64,000 bases of DNA, taken from contig NZ_BMPQ01000012.1 of assembly GCF_014647675.1 (NCBI RefSeq), positions 82,783 through 146,782 on the forward strand. The letters run 5' to 3'. Source of the DNA: Streptomyces flaveus. Lineage in GTDB: Bacteria; Actinomycetota; Actinomycetes; Streptomycetales; Streptomycetaceae. Below the pieces are notes generated by a model. It searched no databases. It saw only the letters and a list, made by a program, of their open reading frames with translations, and was not told the origin of the DNA. Of the stretch, positions 42,075-50,283 are shown piece by piece (the stretch's first letter is position 1; each line of letters starts with the position of its first letter). The translations under genes were made by a program, and so were the position numbers.

Positions 42075-42941
42075 TCAGCTCCTGGGACTGCTGGTCGCGT
42101 CCGGGCGCGGAAGGAGACGGTCGGAGGCGGCGTCGCCACGGCTGTCGAACGCGTGTCGTGTCGCAGCGATGAGGTAGGCGAGGGCGGCCGCGAAAACCAG
42201 CAGAGCGGTCCAGCCGTTCAGGCGCAGGCCGAGGATGTGGTGGGCCTCGTCGACCCGCAGGCACTCGATCCAGAAGCGGCCGACGCAGTAGGCGGCGACG
42301 TACAGCGCGAACGCGCGGCCCCGGTCGAGGCGGAAGCGGCGATCCGCCCACATGACCAGGGCGGCCACACCGAGACACCACAGCGACTCGTACAAGAAGG
42401 TGGGGTGGTAGGTGGCCAGGTCGGAGGTGGCCTCGGGCCGGTGCGCGGGGTCGATCTCCAACGCCCAGGGGAGGGTGGTGACCCGCCCGTAGAGTTCCTG
42501 GTTGAACCAGTTGCCCCAGCGGCCGATGGCCTGGCCCAGGGCGATGCCGGGGGCGACTGCGTCGGCGAACATGGGCAGGGGGACACCTTTGCGGCGGCAG
42601 CCGATCCAGGCTCCGACGGCACCGCCCGCGATGGCGCCCCAGATGCCGATGCCCCCGTCCCAGACGAAGAGGGCTTTGAGCGGATCGCCGCCCTTGCCGA
42701 AGTACGGCTCGCTGGACGTGACCACGTGGTAGACGCGGGCCCCGACCACACCGAAGGGGACCGCCCACAGGGCCACATCCGTCACGACGGTCTTCTCTCC
42801 ACCGCGGGCGGCCCAGCGACGGCCGCCCAGCCATACCGCCGCGGCGATTCCGAGGATCAGCATCAGTGAGTAGCCGCGCAGCGGCAGCGGGCCGAGGTGG
42901 ATCTCGCCGATGGACGGGCTGGGGATGAAGGCCAGGGGCAC
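42075..42941 (-). CDS. lgt: Prolipoprotein diacylglyceryl transferase (paralogue)
   Basis: The 288-residue multi-pass protein begins at GTG 42941 (VPLAFIPSPSIGEIHLGPLPLRGYSLMLI) behind GAGGAA. The Lgt signature is GQAIGRWGNWFNQELYG, and the conserved VWDGGIGIWGAIAGG and RVDEAHHILGLR regions are present. It attaches diacylglycerol to the lipobox Cys of prelipoproteins. Streptomycetes usually carry one chromosomal housekeeping lgt near trp genes; this copy sits in the inserted segment, so it is probably an extra one. I cannot see the other copy in this window. Confidence 0.92.
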   Translation of the reverse strand: MPLAFIPSPSIGEIHLGPLPLRGYSLMLILGIAAAVWLGGRRWAARGGEKTVVTDVALWAVPFGVVGARVYHVVTSSEPYFGKGGDPLKALFVWDGGIGIWGAIAGGAVGAWIGCRRKGVPLPMFADAVAPGIALGQAIGRWGNWFNQELYGRVTTLPWALEIDPAHRPEATSDLATYHPTFLYESLWCLGVAALVMWADRRFRLDRGRAFALYVAAYCVGRFWIECLRVDEAHHILGLRLNGWTALLVFAAALAYLIAATRHAFDSRGDAASDRLLPRPDATSSPRS

Positions 42942-43047
42942 TGGATGGTTCCTCACGGGGTGCGGTGGAGCTCGGGCGGCCGGGTGCGGGGCCGATCCTC
43001 GCCGCCCGCACGGGCCTGGCACATCGACCGATCGACGCATCATCCGC

Positions 43048-43061
43048 CCACCGATCGGTGG
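43048..43061. promoter_or_regulatory. Perfect 14-bp palindrome between lgt and the sensor kinase
   Basis: CCACCGATCGGTGG lies 60 bp before the kinase gene (43121) and 107 bp before lgt (42941). A related ACCGATCGAC occurs at 43027-43036. It is a reasonable binding site for the response regulator of the adjacent pair, which would link lgt to that system (inference). Confidence 0.5.
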
Positions 43062-43120
43062 ATGCGTTCGCACCGGCCGGCTGATCCTCCGGCTACTCGG
43101 CTGCGCGTACGCTGCGGACC

Positions 43121-44368
43121 ATGACGCTGCAACAGGTGTGCGAGAGGGCACGGTGGAAGGCCGTGGGCCAACACGCCTTCTTCGCCGTCGTGCTCACCCT
43201 GTCCGCGCTGGGTGCGCTGGCCGGGACGGATCTGACGACCGGCACGGCACTGCTGCGGATCGGCCCTGCGGTGGGACTCGCCGCCTGGTACGCGTACTGG
43301 ATCGCGCTGCGCGGCGGCACCGGTCGCCCTCCGCTGCCCTACCTCGTCGGGGCGTTGGCGGCGTGGGTGGCCATGTCTGTGGTGGACCCCGCGCTGCTCC
43401 CGGTCGCCGTGGCCGTGCTGACCCCGTACTGGCTGCGACGGGCCTGGTGGTCGGCCGGCGGGGTGCTGGTGCTGGGCGGCGCCTGGTCGTGGCAGCGCTT
43501 CACCACGGACGGTTCCGCCGACGTGCGAACGCTCACGGGCTGCGTGCTCGGTGCCGCGCTGGCGGTCAACATCGTCTGCTACGTCGCCACCCTCGACCAC
43601 GAGAGTCACAAGCGGCAGCGGCTCCTGGACGAACTCACCGCCACCCAGGCGGAACGAGCGGCGGCGGAACGTCAGGCGGGCACCCTGGCCGAACGTCAGC
43701 GCCTGGCCCGAGAGGTCCATGACACCCTGACCCAGGGCTTCGCGTCCATCTCCCTGCTGCTGGACGCCGCACGCGACGACCTGCCACCCGGCTCTCCAGC
43801 GGCCCGCCGCGTCGAGCAGGCCATGCGGACGGCCCGGGACAACCTGGTCGAGAGCCGCCGCCTCGTGCAGGCCCTTCGCCCGGCGCCGCTGGACCGCACG
43901 CACCTGGCGGAAGCGGTCCGCGAGCTCACCGCCCGGCTGACGGAGGAGACCGGCATCGAGGCTTACACGGTCGTGACCGGCCGACAGGTCGCCCTGACTG
44001 CCAGCAGCGAGGGCGAGTTGCTACGGGTCGTGCAGGAGGCGCTGACCAACGCCCGGCGGCACGCCCACGCGGCGAGCGTGTCGGTCACGCTGTCCTACCT
44101 CGGCGACGCCCTGGCCATCGACATCCAGGACGACGGCACCGGTTTCGCACCCGCCGCCCGGCATGTCGGCATCGGCCTGATCACCATGCGCGAGCGCATC
44201 GCCGCCCTGGACGGCACGTTCGCGCTGGAAAGCGTCGCGGGCGAGGGTACGACCGTCGCCATCACGGTGCCGCTCCCGATCGAGCCTTCGGTCTCCGTCC
44301 CGGTCGAGCCCTCGGCCTCCGCACCGTCACCCGCGGCCGGTACCCAGCGGATGGCCCCGGCGTCATGA
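43121..44368 (+). CDS. NarL-type sensor histidine kinase (HisKA_3)
   Basis: A 415-residue protein with about six N-terminal membrane helices. The dimerisation/phosphoacceptor segment is LAERQRLAREVHDTLTQGFASISLLLDAA (His in REVHDTL), and the HATPase domain has the N box VVQEALTNARRHAHA and G box DIQDDGTGFAPA with GIGLITMRERIAAL. There is no extracellular sensor domain, so the signal probably reaches the membrane region. The C-terminal tail is Pro/Ser/Ala-rich. Its stop overlaps the response-regulator start by ATGA. Confidence 0.92.
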   Translation: MTLQQVCERARWKAVGQHAFFAVVLTLSALGALAGTDLTTGTALLRIGPAVGLAAWYAYWIALRGGTGRPPLPYLVGALAAWVAMSVVDPALLPVAVAVLTPYWLRRAWWSAGGVLVLGGAWSWQRFTTDGSADVRTLTGCVLGAALAVNIVCYVATLDHESHKRQRLLDELTATQAERAAAERQAGTLAERQRLAREVHDTLTQGFASISLLLDAARDDLPPGSPAARRVEQAMRTARDNLVESRRLVQALRPAPLDRTHLAEAVRELTARLTEETGIEAYTVVTGRQVALTASSEGELLRVVQEALTNARRHAHAASVSVTLSYLGDALAIDIQDDGTGFAPAARHVGIGLITMRERIAALDGTFALESVAGEGTTVAITVPLPIEPSVSVPVEPSASAPSPAAGTQRMAPAS

Positions 44369-45012
44369 GCACTTCGACCACTCCCTCCATCCGGGTCCTC
44401 CTCGCAGACGACCACCCCGTGGTCCGCGACGGGCTGGCCGCCGTGCTGGCCACTCAGCCCGACCTCACGGTCGTCGGCGAAGCCGCCACCGGTGCCGAGG
44501 CAGTGCGCCGGACCGCGTCACTGGCACCCGATGTCGTCCTGATGGACCTGCAGATGCCCGACATGGACGGCACCGCCGCGACCGCCGCCATCCGCGCCGC
44601 CCACCCCCAGGTCCGGGTCCTCGTCCTGACCACCTACGACACGGACGCCGACATCACCGCCGCCATCGACGCCGGCGCGGTCGGCTACCTGCTCAAAGAC
44701 ACCGGACGACACGAGCTGTGCGAGGCCGTGCGCACTGCAGCCCGGGGAGGAGCGGCACTGTCCCCCTCGGTGGCCGCCAAGGTCCTCGCCCATCTGCGCG
44801 GCGACCGGAGTGCCGGCCTGTCCGGCCGGGAACTCGAAGTTCTGTCCGCCGTGGCCCGCGGGCAGAGCAACAAGCAGATCGCCCGCGCCCTGCGCCTGTC
44901 CGAGGCAACGGTCAAGACCCATCTGCTGCACATCTACACCAAGCTCGACGTCGCCGACCGCACCGCCGCCGTCACCGCCGCACTGGGCCGGGGCATCATC
45001 CGCATCGACTGA
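44365..45012 (+). CDS. NarL/LuxR-family response regulator
   Basis: The 215-residue protein has a receiver domain (LLADDHPVVRDGL with acidic pair, phospho-Asp in DVVLMDLQMPDMDG, Lys in YLLKDTGRHEL) and a C-terminal LuxR HTH (LSGRELEVLSAVARGQSNKQIARALRLSEATVKTHLLHIYTKL). It is translationally coupled to the kinase and is its evident partner. It may bind the 14-bp palindrome upstream of the pair. Confidence 0.93.
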   Translation: MSTSTTPSIRVLLADDHPVVRDGLAAVLATQPDLTVVGEAATGAEAVRRTASLAPDVVLMDLQMPDMDGTAATAAIRAAHPQVRVLVLTTYDTDADITAAIDAGAVGYLLKDTGRHELCEAVRTAARGGAALSPSVAAKVLAHLRGDRSAGLSGRELEVLSAVARGQSNKQIARALRLSEATVKTHLLHIYTKLDVADRTAAVTAALGRGIIRID

Positions 45013-45021
45013 ACGCCGCTC

Positions 45022-45178
45022 AGGCGACCGCGTGCGCGTCGGCTGCCTCGTCGACTCCTGCCGCGAGTGCGACAGTTGCAAGGCCGGCCTGGAGCAGTAC
45101 TGCACCGGCGGCAGGACCGTCACGTACAACGCCGTCGGCAAGGGCGGCGAGCCCCGTGCGAAGAATGAACCTGCCTGA
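45022..45178 (+). pseudogene. Fragment of a zinc alcohol dehydrogenase
   Basis: The frame after the response-regulator stop reads GDRVRVGCLVDSCRECDSCKAGLEQYC, the structural-zinc Cys cluster of YahK/CAD-type dehydrogenases, followed by TYNAVGKGGEP, then diverges and stops. There is no start, no NAD domain and no catalytic zinc site, so this is a 50-codon remnant. It lies at the right end of the inserted segment. Confidence 0.75.
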
Positions 45179-45179
45179 C

Positions 45180-45446
45180 TCAGCCTGCCGGCGGGCGTTG
45201 AGCCCGGCTGCTCTGCAGGGCCTCCCGGGGACTTGGTCCCTTGTCTTTTGACTGCGACCCTGATGAAGCCACCGCCGGCCCCTCTACAGGGCGGGGCAGC
45301 GGGGTGGATTGGCGGGGCGGCCGCTGCTCCTCCGGGACAGCCGCAGGGCGGGGGAACAGTACGCCCAGTATCTGGGCCTGTTCCCACTCGGGATGCCGGC
45401 TCAAGATCTCCGTGAGCACCCTGCAGGGGGCCCGCCCCTCCATCAT
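45180..45446 (-). CDS. Small ORF coupled to the GHL10 gene (88 aa)
   Basis: The start MMEGRAPCRVLTEILSRHPEWEQAQILG overlaps the GHL10 stop by ATGA (45443-45446). The first 45 codons have good GC3 bias; the rest is Pro/Ser/Arg-rich and of low complexity. No family recognised. It may be a real coupled gene or a passenger of the replaced 3' end, so confidence is limited. Confidence 0.4.
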   Translation of the reverse strand: MMEGRAPCRVLTEILSRHPEWEQAQILGVLFPRPAAVPEEQRPPRQSTPLPRPVEGPAVASSGSQSKDKGPSPREALQSSRAQRPPAG

Positions 45447-46705
45447 CGGGGCGTCCGCGCCGCCCGCTGGTAGTGGTCGGCAACCACCCGGGCCATGGCC
45501 CCGATCTTGTCCTCCCTGACCTCCCTGGCCGCGAAGAACACGTGGCCCCGCGCCTCCGGGTGCTCCTTGGCGAGGGTGAGGTGTCGGGACAGTTCGGCCG
45601 GCTCCTGCCAGGCTTCGGGCTGCGCGGGATCCCCGGCCTTGTACAGCGCCTCCCCCACATACAGCCTTGTCCTGCTGCCCTCGGCGACCTCCGCCCACCA
45701 GGGCAGCAGCTTGGCGTAGTCGGCGGCGGCGAAGCCGATGTTCCAGTAGATCTGCGGGCAGATGTAGTCGATCCAGCCCTCGCGGACCCACTTCCTGGTG
45801 TCGGCATACAGATCGTCGTACGTCTGCACGCCGGCCTGGGTGTCCGAGCCGAGCGAGTCCGTCGCGGCGTTGCGCCACACTCCGAACGGGCTGATCCCGA
45901 ACTGCGTGCCCGGCCGGATCTTTTTGACGCGGGCCGCTGTCTCACGCACCAGTTTGTCTATGTTGTCCCGCCGCCAGGCCGCCCGGTCCTCGAAGTCGGC
46001 GCCGTACTGCTCGTAGGCCGCGTCATCGTCGAAGACCGCGCCCTCGACCGGATACGGGTAGAAGTAGTCGTCCCAGTGCACGGCGTCGACGGCGTACTTC
46101 TTCACCGCGTCGAGCATCGCGTCCTGGACGAAGGCGCGGACCTCGGGCAGCCCCGGGTTGTAGTAGAGCTTCCCGCCGTACGGCACGACCCAGTCGGGGT
46201 GCTCGCGGGCGGGGTGGGAGGCGACCAGCTTGGTGGGGTCGGTGTGGTTGGCGATGCGGTACGGGTTGAACCAGGCGTGCAGTTCCAGGCCGCGCGCGTG
46301 CGCTTCCTCGACCGCGGTGCCGAGCGGGTCCCAGCCGGGGTCCTCGCCCTGGACGCCGGTGAGGTACTGCGACCAGGGCTCGTACGGCGAGGGCCACAGG
46401 GCGTCGGCGGTGGGGCGCACCTGGAAGATCACCGCGTTGAGGCGGCGGCGTACTGCCGTGTCGAGATGCTCGAGCAGTTCGGAGCGCTGCTCGGCGGCGG
46501 TCAGCCCGGTCTTGGACGGCCAGTCGCGGTTGGTGACGGTCGACAGCCACATGCCGCGCAGCTCACCGGAGCCGGCGCGGCGCCGGGCCCCGTCCTTCTC
46601 GTCCGTCTCGTCGCCGGTCGTCGCGCCCCAGGCCGCCGCGCCTCCCGCGGCCGTGAGCCCGGCCAGCATCACTCCCGCGAACGCCCTACGTGTCACTCGC
46701 CCCAT
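45443..46705 (-). CDS. Tat-exported GHL10-family glycosyl hydrolase
   Basis: The 420-residue protein has a Tat-like signal (MGRVTRRAFAGVMLAGL) and a GHL10/DUF187 (beta/alpha)8 domain: GELRGMWLSTVTNRDWPS, NAVIFQVRPTADALWPSPYEPWSQYL, LHAWFNPYRIAN, VDAVHWDDYFYPYP and DYICPQIYWNIGF. Members act on bacterial glycans, possibly peptidoglycan-linked polysaccharide. By comparison with the fragment at 37761-38075, the last 53 codons (45443-45604) appear to have been replaced during insertion of the neighbouring segment, making the gene a functional chimera. Confidence 0.9.
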   Translation of the reverse strand: MGRVTRRAFAGVMLAGLTAAGGAAAWGATTGDETDEKDGARRRAGSGELRGMWLSTVTNRDWPSKTGLTAAEQRSELLEHLDTAVRRRLNAVIFQVRPTADALWPSPYEPWSQYLTGVQGEDPGWDPLGTAVEEAHARGLELHAWFNPYRIANHTDPTKLVASHPAREHPDWVVPYGGKLYYNPGLPEVRAFVQDAMLDAVKKYAVDAVHWDDYFYPYPVEGAVFDDDAAYEQYGADFEDRAAWRRDNIDKLVRETAARVKKIRPGTQFGISPFGVWRNAATDSLGSDTQAGVQTYDDLYADTRKWVREGWIDYICPQIYWNIGFAAADYAKLLPWWAEVAEGSRTRLYVGEALYKAGDPAQPEAWQEPAELSRHLTLAKEHPEARGHVFFAAREVREDKIGAMARVVADHYQRAARTPR

Positions 46706-46870
46706 GGGTTTCCCCCCATACGCACCGGATCGGCCTGCTCACGTATCGCTTCCGGGCAGACAGCACGCCGCACCCGCACGATCGATCATCGGGACCCCGA
46801 GAGTAACGTTCACGAATGGAGCAGGCGCCCCCGGGGTCCTGCCACCCCGTGGAACAGCGAAAGGGACGAT

Positions 46871-47743
46871 GTGACGGACACCTTCGGAGACATCTCACGT
46901 GTCGGAGTGGTGGGCTGCGGCCAGATGGGAGCGGGCATCGCCGAGGTGTGCGCCCGTGCCGGGCTCGATGTGATGGTCGCCGAGACCACCGGCGAGGCAC
47001 TCGAGATCGGCCGGACCCGGCTCTACAACTCGCTCTCCAAGGCCGCCGAGCGCGGCAAGATCTCCGAGGAGGAGCTGGCCGCCACGCAGGCGCGGCTCAC
47101 CTTCACCACCGATCTGGGCGAGTTCGCCGACCGCGACCTGGTGATCGAGGCCGTCGTCGAGAACGAGATGGTGAAGACCGAGATCTTCCAGGTACTCGAC
47201 CAGGTGGTGACCCGTCAGGACGCGATCCTCGCCTCCAACACCTCCTCCATCCCCCTGGTGAAGCTCGCCGTCGCCACCTCGCGTCCCGACCAGGTCATCG
47301 GCATCCACTTCTTCAACCCGGCCCCCGTGCAGAAACTGGTCGAGCTGATCCCGGCGCTCACCACCTCCGAGATCACGATCAGCCGGGCGCAGGCGCTGGT
47401 CGAGAAGATCCTGGGCAAGCACTCGATCCGGGCCCAGGACCGCTCGGGTTTCGTGGTCAACGCCCTGCTGATCCCGTATCTGCTGTCCGCCATAAGGATG
47501 TTCGAGTCGGGCATCGCGAGCCGCGAGGACATCGACAACGGCATGGAGATGGGCTGCGCCCACCCGATGGGCCCGCTGAAGCTGACCGACCTGATCGGCC
47601 TGGACACGGTCGCGTCGGTCGCGTTTTCGATGTACGAGGAGTACAAGGAGCCGCTGTACGCCGCTCCCCCGCTGCTCCAGCGCATGGTCGACGCGGGCCG
47701 GCTGGGCCGGAAGTCGGGCTCGGGCTTCTACACCTACGCCTAG
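46871..47743 (+). CDS. 3-hydroxyacyl-CoA (3-hydroxybutyryl-CoA) dehydrogenase
   Basis: The 290-residue protein starts at GTG 46871 (VTDTFGDISRVGVVGCGQMGAGIAEVCARAG) behind AAGGGA; the open frame upstream crosses the divergent gene and is not used. The NAD-binding motif VGCGQMGAGIA, DLVIEAVVENE, SNTSSIP, the catalytic His in GIHFFNPAPVQKLVELIP and DRSGFVVNALLIPYL identify the family. It oxidises (S)-3-hydroxybutyryl-CoA to acetoacetyl-CoA, or the reverse. It stands alone and ends at a terminator. Confidence 0.94.
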   Translation: MTDTFGDISRVGVVGCGQMGAGIAEVCARAGLDVMVAETTGEALEIGRTRLYNSLSKAAERGKISEEELAATQARLTFTTDLGEFADRDLVIEAVVENEMVKTEIFQVLDQVVTRQDAILASNTSSIPLVKLAVATSRPDQVIGIHFFNPAPVQKLVELIPALTTSEITISRAQALVEKILGKHSIRAQDRSGFVVNALLIPYLLSAIRMFESGIASREDIDNGMEMGCAHPMGPLKLTDLIGLDTVASVAFSMYEEYKEPLYAAPPLLQRMVDAGRLGRKSGSGFYTYA

Positions 47744-47785
47744 CGGCATCCTCGTACCGACCACGGTCCGTACGTCTCAGGCCGA

Positions 47786-47817
47786 CGGGCCCGGCCCTCT
47801 TCCGAGCGCCGGGCCCG
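47786..47817. terminator. Terminator after the hydroxyacyl-CoA dehydrogenase gene
   Basis: CGGGCCCGGC (47786-47795) and GCCGGGCCCG (47808-47817) are perfect complements, 43 bp past the stop. Confidence 0.75.
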
Positions 47818-47948
47818 CGCCATTCACACACCGTGTGCGCACCGAGCCCGCATATGCCCCTCGCACACGCTCCCCAGCTGCCCACCAGGGCGGGTTGACT
47901 TTCCGTGCGCACGTAAGGGATGTGACGACTACTGAAAGGAGCGGACTC

Positions 47949-48206
47949 GTGACCGCCGACCCGGAGCATCCCGTGGTCCATGGAGAACTCGCAGAGTTAC
48001 GCCGTCGCCTCGATGTGGCGCATGCCCGCGTCGAGGGAGGACAGGCTCTGCTCAGTCATCGCGCCGAACAGACCGCCAAGGATCTCGACGACCTCAGCGC
48101 ACGCGTCGTCGCACTGGAACACACCCGCTGGCCACTACGCGCAGTCGCGGTCGTCACGGCCGTGGGCGCACTCGCCGTGGCGGTCTGGCAGGCTCTGGGC
48201 CACTAG
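47949..48206 (+). CDS. Small coiled-coil membrane protein
   Basis: The 85-residue protein starts at GTG 47949 (VTADPEHPVVHGELAELRRRLDVAHARVEGG), 6-7 bp after GAAAGGAG. A helical, heptad-like region (about residues 12-55) is followed by a single C-terminal membrane helix (LRAVAVVTAVGALAVAVWQAL). The topology suggests a tail-anchored scaffold or partner protein. Function unknown. Confidence 0.7.
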   Translation: MTADPEHPVVHGELAELRRRLDVAHARVEGGQALLSHRAEQTAKDLDDLSARVVALEHTRWPLRAVAVVTAVGALAVAVWQALGH

Positions 48207-48229
48207 GTCCCAGGACGCGGTGGGGGGGA

Positions 48230-48775
48230 TCAGGGCAAAGCGTCCTGCCCGAGCCTGAGATGGTGCAGGAGGAGCAGCGCGGCTGCCATGTTGGCGGCCG
48301 GGACCTCTCCGCGGGCGACCATGTCGGGGACGAGCTTGAGTGGAACCCATTCCCGACGGTCCGACTCGAAGTCGTCCACGGGGTGTCCGATGTACGCGCC
48401 TTCGTCGGCCCAGAAGATGTGGTGCCGGGCGTCGGTGAGCCCGTTGGAGGGCTCGACGCTCATCAGATGGCGCAGGGGTCCCGGCCGCCACCCGGTCTCC
48501 TCCTCGAGTTCGCGGGCCGCCGCGACGGCGATGTCCTCGCCGTCCTCGACGACGCCCGCCGCGAGCTCCCACCCCCAGCTGTCGGTGATGAAGCGGTGCC
48601 GCCACAGCAGCAGCACCTCGTTGGCCTCGTTCACCACGGTGGCCACGGCGACGGGCCGCAGCCGTATCAGGAAGTGGTCGAGGTGCCGACCGTCCGGCAG
48701 TTCCACGTCTGCGAGATTGACGCTGAACCAGCGGTTTGCATACACAGTTTGTTCGTTCCGTTTCGTCCACTGCAC
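48230..48775 (-). CDS. Nudix hydrolase
   Basis: The 181-residue protein contains the Nudix box GVVEDGEDIAVAAARELEEETGW with its conserved Gly, Glu and Arg-Glu-x-x-Glu-Glu pattern. Flanking PVAVATVVNEANEVLLLWRHRF and WELAAG are as in ADP-ribose pyrophosphatase-like members. It hydrolyses a nucleoside-diphosphate derivative, possibly ADP-ribose, though this is not certain. The start is GTG 48775 behind GGAAGG. Confidence 0.88.
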   Translation of the reverse strand: MQWTKRNEQTVYANRWFSVNLADVELPDGRHLDHFLIRLRPVAVATVVNEANEVLLLWRHRFITDSWGWELAAGVVEDGEDIAVAAARELEEETGWRPGPLRHLMSVEPSNGLTDARHHIFWADEGAYIGHPVDDFESDRREWVPLKLVPDMVARGEVPAANMAAALLLLHHLRLGQDALP

Positions 48776-48895
48776 GGTTCTGCCACCTTCCGCCGAGTAG
48801 ATGGCAATATCGCAGCAGGAGCGTCTTCACAGCAGACTCACGGTGGTCCGCCGGCGGTCCGCTCGCGGCGGTAGGCGCAGTGCCCGGGGCTCTGC

Positions 48896-50236
48896 CTACA
48901 GCGGTACGCGCAGTGCCCCGGCGATGAGTTCGGCGGCCTCGGACGTCCCCGCGCAGTCACTGGCCACCAGGTGCTCGCGTACCGCCCGCAGTCTGTCGCG
49001 CAGCCGCTGGGACTCCATTCCCCGCGCCTGCTCGGCCATTTCGACCGCGGTGACCACCGCCTTGTCCGCATTGCCCTGGCGCAGCTCGATCTGACTGAGC
49101 ATGGCGAGCCGGTGCACCCGCCCCCGGTCGTGCGCCGGAGTGTCCACGGCAGCCGCGGCATGCTCCTGAGCGGCGGTCAGATCACCGAGGCTGAGCAGCG
49201 CCTCCGCCACCTGTACGTTGACCAGGCCCGGCTGGACATAGCCGGTCTCGTCCGGCTCGTAACCGCGCCGGATGCGTTCGGCGGCCGACTCGGCACGCCG
49301 GATGCAGGACAGGGCGCTGCTGCCGTCGCCGAGGTGTGCGTACGCCTTGGCCTGCATCGCGTAGAGGTCGGAGGCGAGCGCCGGTGTGATGTGCCGCCCC
49401 GCGGCGCGCAGCGCGGCCTCGGCGAAGGCGACGGCCTGCCTGTACTCGCGCATGAACAGCGACTGGTTGACGAGCAGGGCGATGACGTACGCGCCAAGTC
49501 CCCGGTCACCGCTGGCCTTTGCGAGCCTGAGCGCCTGGTGGAAGTAGCGCTGGGCGAGGCCGTGCGCATCGGAGTCGTACGCGCAGATGCCCACGATCGC
49601 CACCAGCCCGCCGGTCGCGCGGTGGAGCTGGCGGCCGGTGGCGTCGGTGTAGCTGCCTCTGAGGAGCGGCGCGGTCTCGGAGTTGAGGAAGCCGACGATA
49701 CGGCTGCGGGTCGCGATGCCGCCGGCCTTGCGGTACATCTGCTCGTAGTGGGCGCGGGCGGCGCGCAGCATCTCGATATCGGCCATGCTCACGCGCTGCC
49801 GTCCGCCGCGCGAGACGTCCGTGTCCTCGGGCGGGTTCTCCCATTCCCATACGGGCATCACGGCGGGCGTTCCGGTGACGGCGGGGGCGCCGAGGATGTG
49901 CGGGCGCTGCTGTTCGTCGGATCGCCACAGGGCGGTGGCCCGTTCGACGAATCCGGAGAGGGTCGTGCCGTGCGGAGAGGCCGACTCGCCGGGTACGCCG
50001 AGGCCTATGTCGTCGAGTGTGACGGGTCGTTGCAAGCGCGTGGCGAGCACCTCGCAGATCAGGTCGGGCACCTGGCCACGCGGGCGCTGGCCCTTCAACC
50101 ACCGGGCCACGGCGGTGTGTTCGTAACGGAGTGCCAGGCCACGGCTGCGCCCCGCCTGGTTCACATGGGCGGCGAGTCCCGCGTGGGATATCCCGGCCTC
50201 GTCGAGAATCGCGTCGAGCAGAGTGTTGGGCTGCAT
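48896..50236 (-). CDS. NsdA-like regulator with HTH and tetratricopeptide-like repeats
   Basis: The 446-residue protein begins MQPNTLLDAILDEAGISHAGLAAHVNQAG, an Xre-like N terminus, and then is almost entirely alpha-helical with TPR-like repeats (for example RYFHQALRLAKASGDRGLGAYVIALLVNQSLFM and AKAYAHLGDGSSALSCIRRAES). This architecture matches NsdA, a negative regulator of sporulation and antibiotic production in S. coelicolor, and its paralogues. I infer a regulatory role but not the target. A perfect dyad at 50284-50300 lies 48 bp upstream of the start. Confidence 0.8.
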   Translation of the reverse strand: MQPNTLLDAILDEAGISHAGLAAHVNQAGRSRGLALRYEHTAVARWLKGQRPRGQVPDLICEVLATRLQRPVTLDDIGLGVPGESASPHGTTLSGFVERATALWRSDEQQRPHILGAPAVTGTPAVMPVWEWENPPEDTDVSRGGRQRVSMADIEMLRAARAHYEQMYRKAGGIATRSRIVGFLNSETAPLLRGSYTDATGRQLHRATGGLVAIVGICAYDSDAHGLAQRYFHQALRLAKASGDRGLGAYVIALLVNQSLFMREYRQAVAFAEAALRAAGRHITPALASDLYAMQAKAYAHLGDGSSALSCIRRAESAAERIRRGYEPDETGYVQPGLVNVQVAEALLSLGDLTAAQEHAAAAVDTPAHDRGRVHRLAMLSQIELRQGNADKAVVTAVEMAEQARGMESQRLRDRLRAVREHLVASDCAGTSEAAELIAGALRVPL

Positions 50237-50283
50237 GGATGCCCTCCGGGTGGCTCGGTGCGGAAAAGAGTAGTGCGTGCGTC

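Larger units (their letters stand above)
37761..45604. mobile_element. Putative inserted accessory segment between duplicated GHL10 ends (about 7.7 kb)
   Basis: Two copies of the same gene end, in the same orientation and 7682 bp apart, bound this region. The copies share a 153-bp nearly identical core, then diverge sharply toward the stop codon. The content is accessory (decarboxylase/TetR, lgt paralogue, two-component system) with truncated genes at both ends (trypsin-like protease remnant on the left, alcohol dehydrogenase fragment on the right). No integrase, transposase or terminal inverted repeat is visible, so the mechanism may be single-crossover integration or allelic recombination. 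Boundaries are inferred from the repeat alignment. Confidence 0.6.

Noticed and set aside
37761..45604. Classification as an integrative conjugative element or prophage
   Set aside because: No integrase, excisionase, replication, transfer or phage structural gene is encoded, and there are no short att-like direct repeats apart from the long gene-end duplication.
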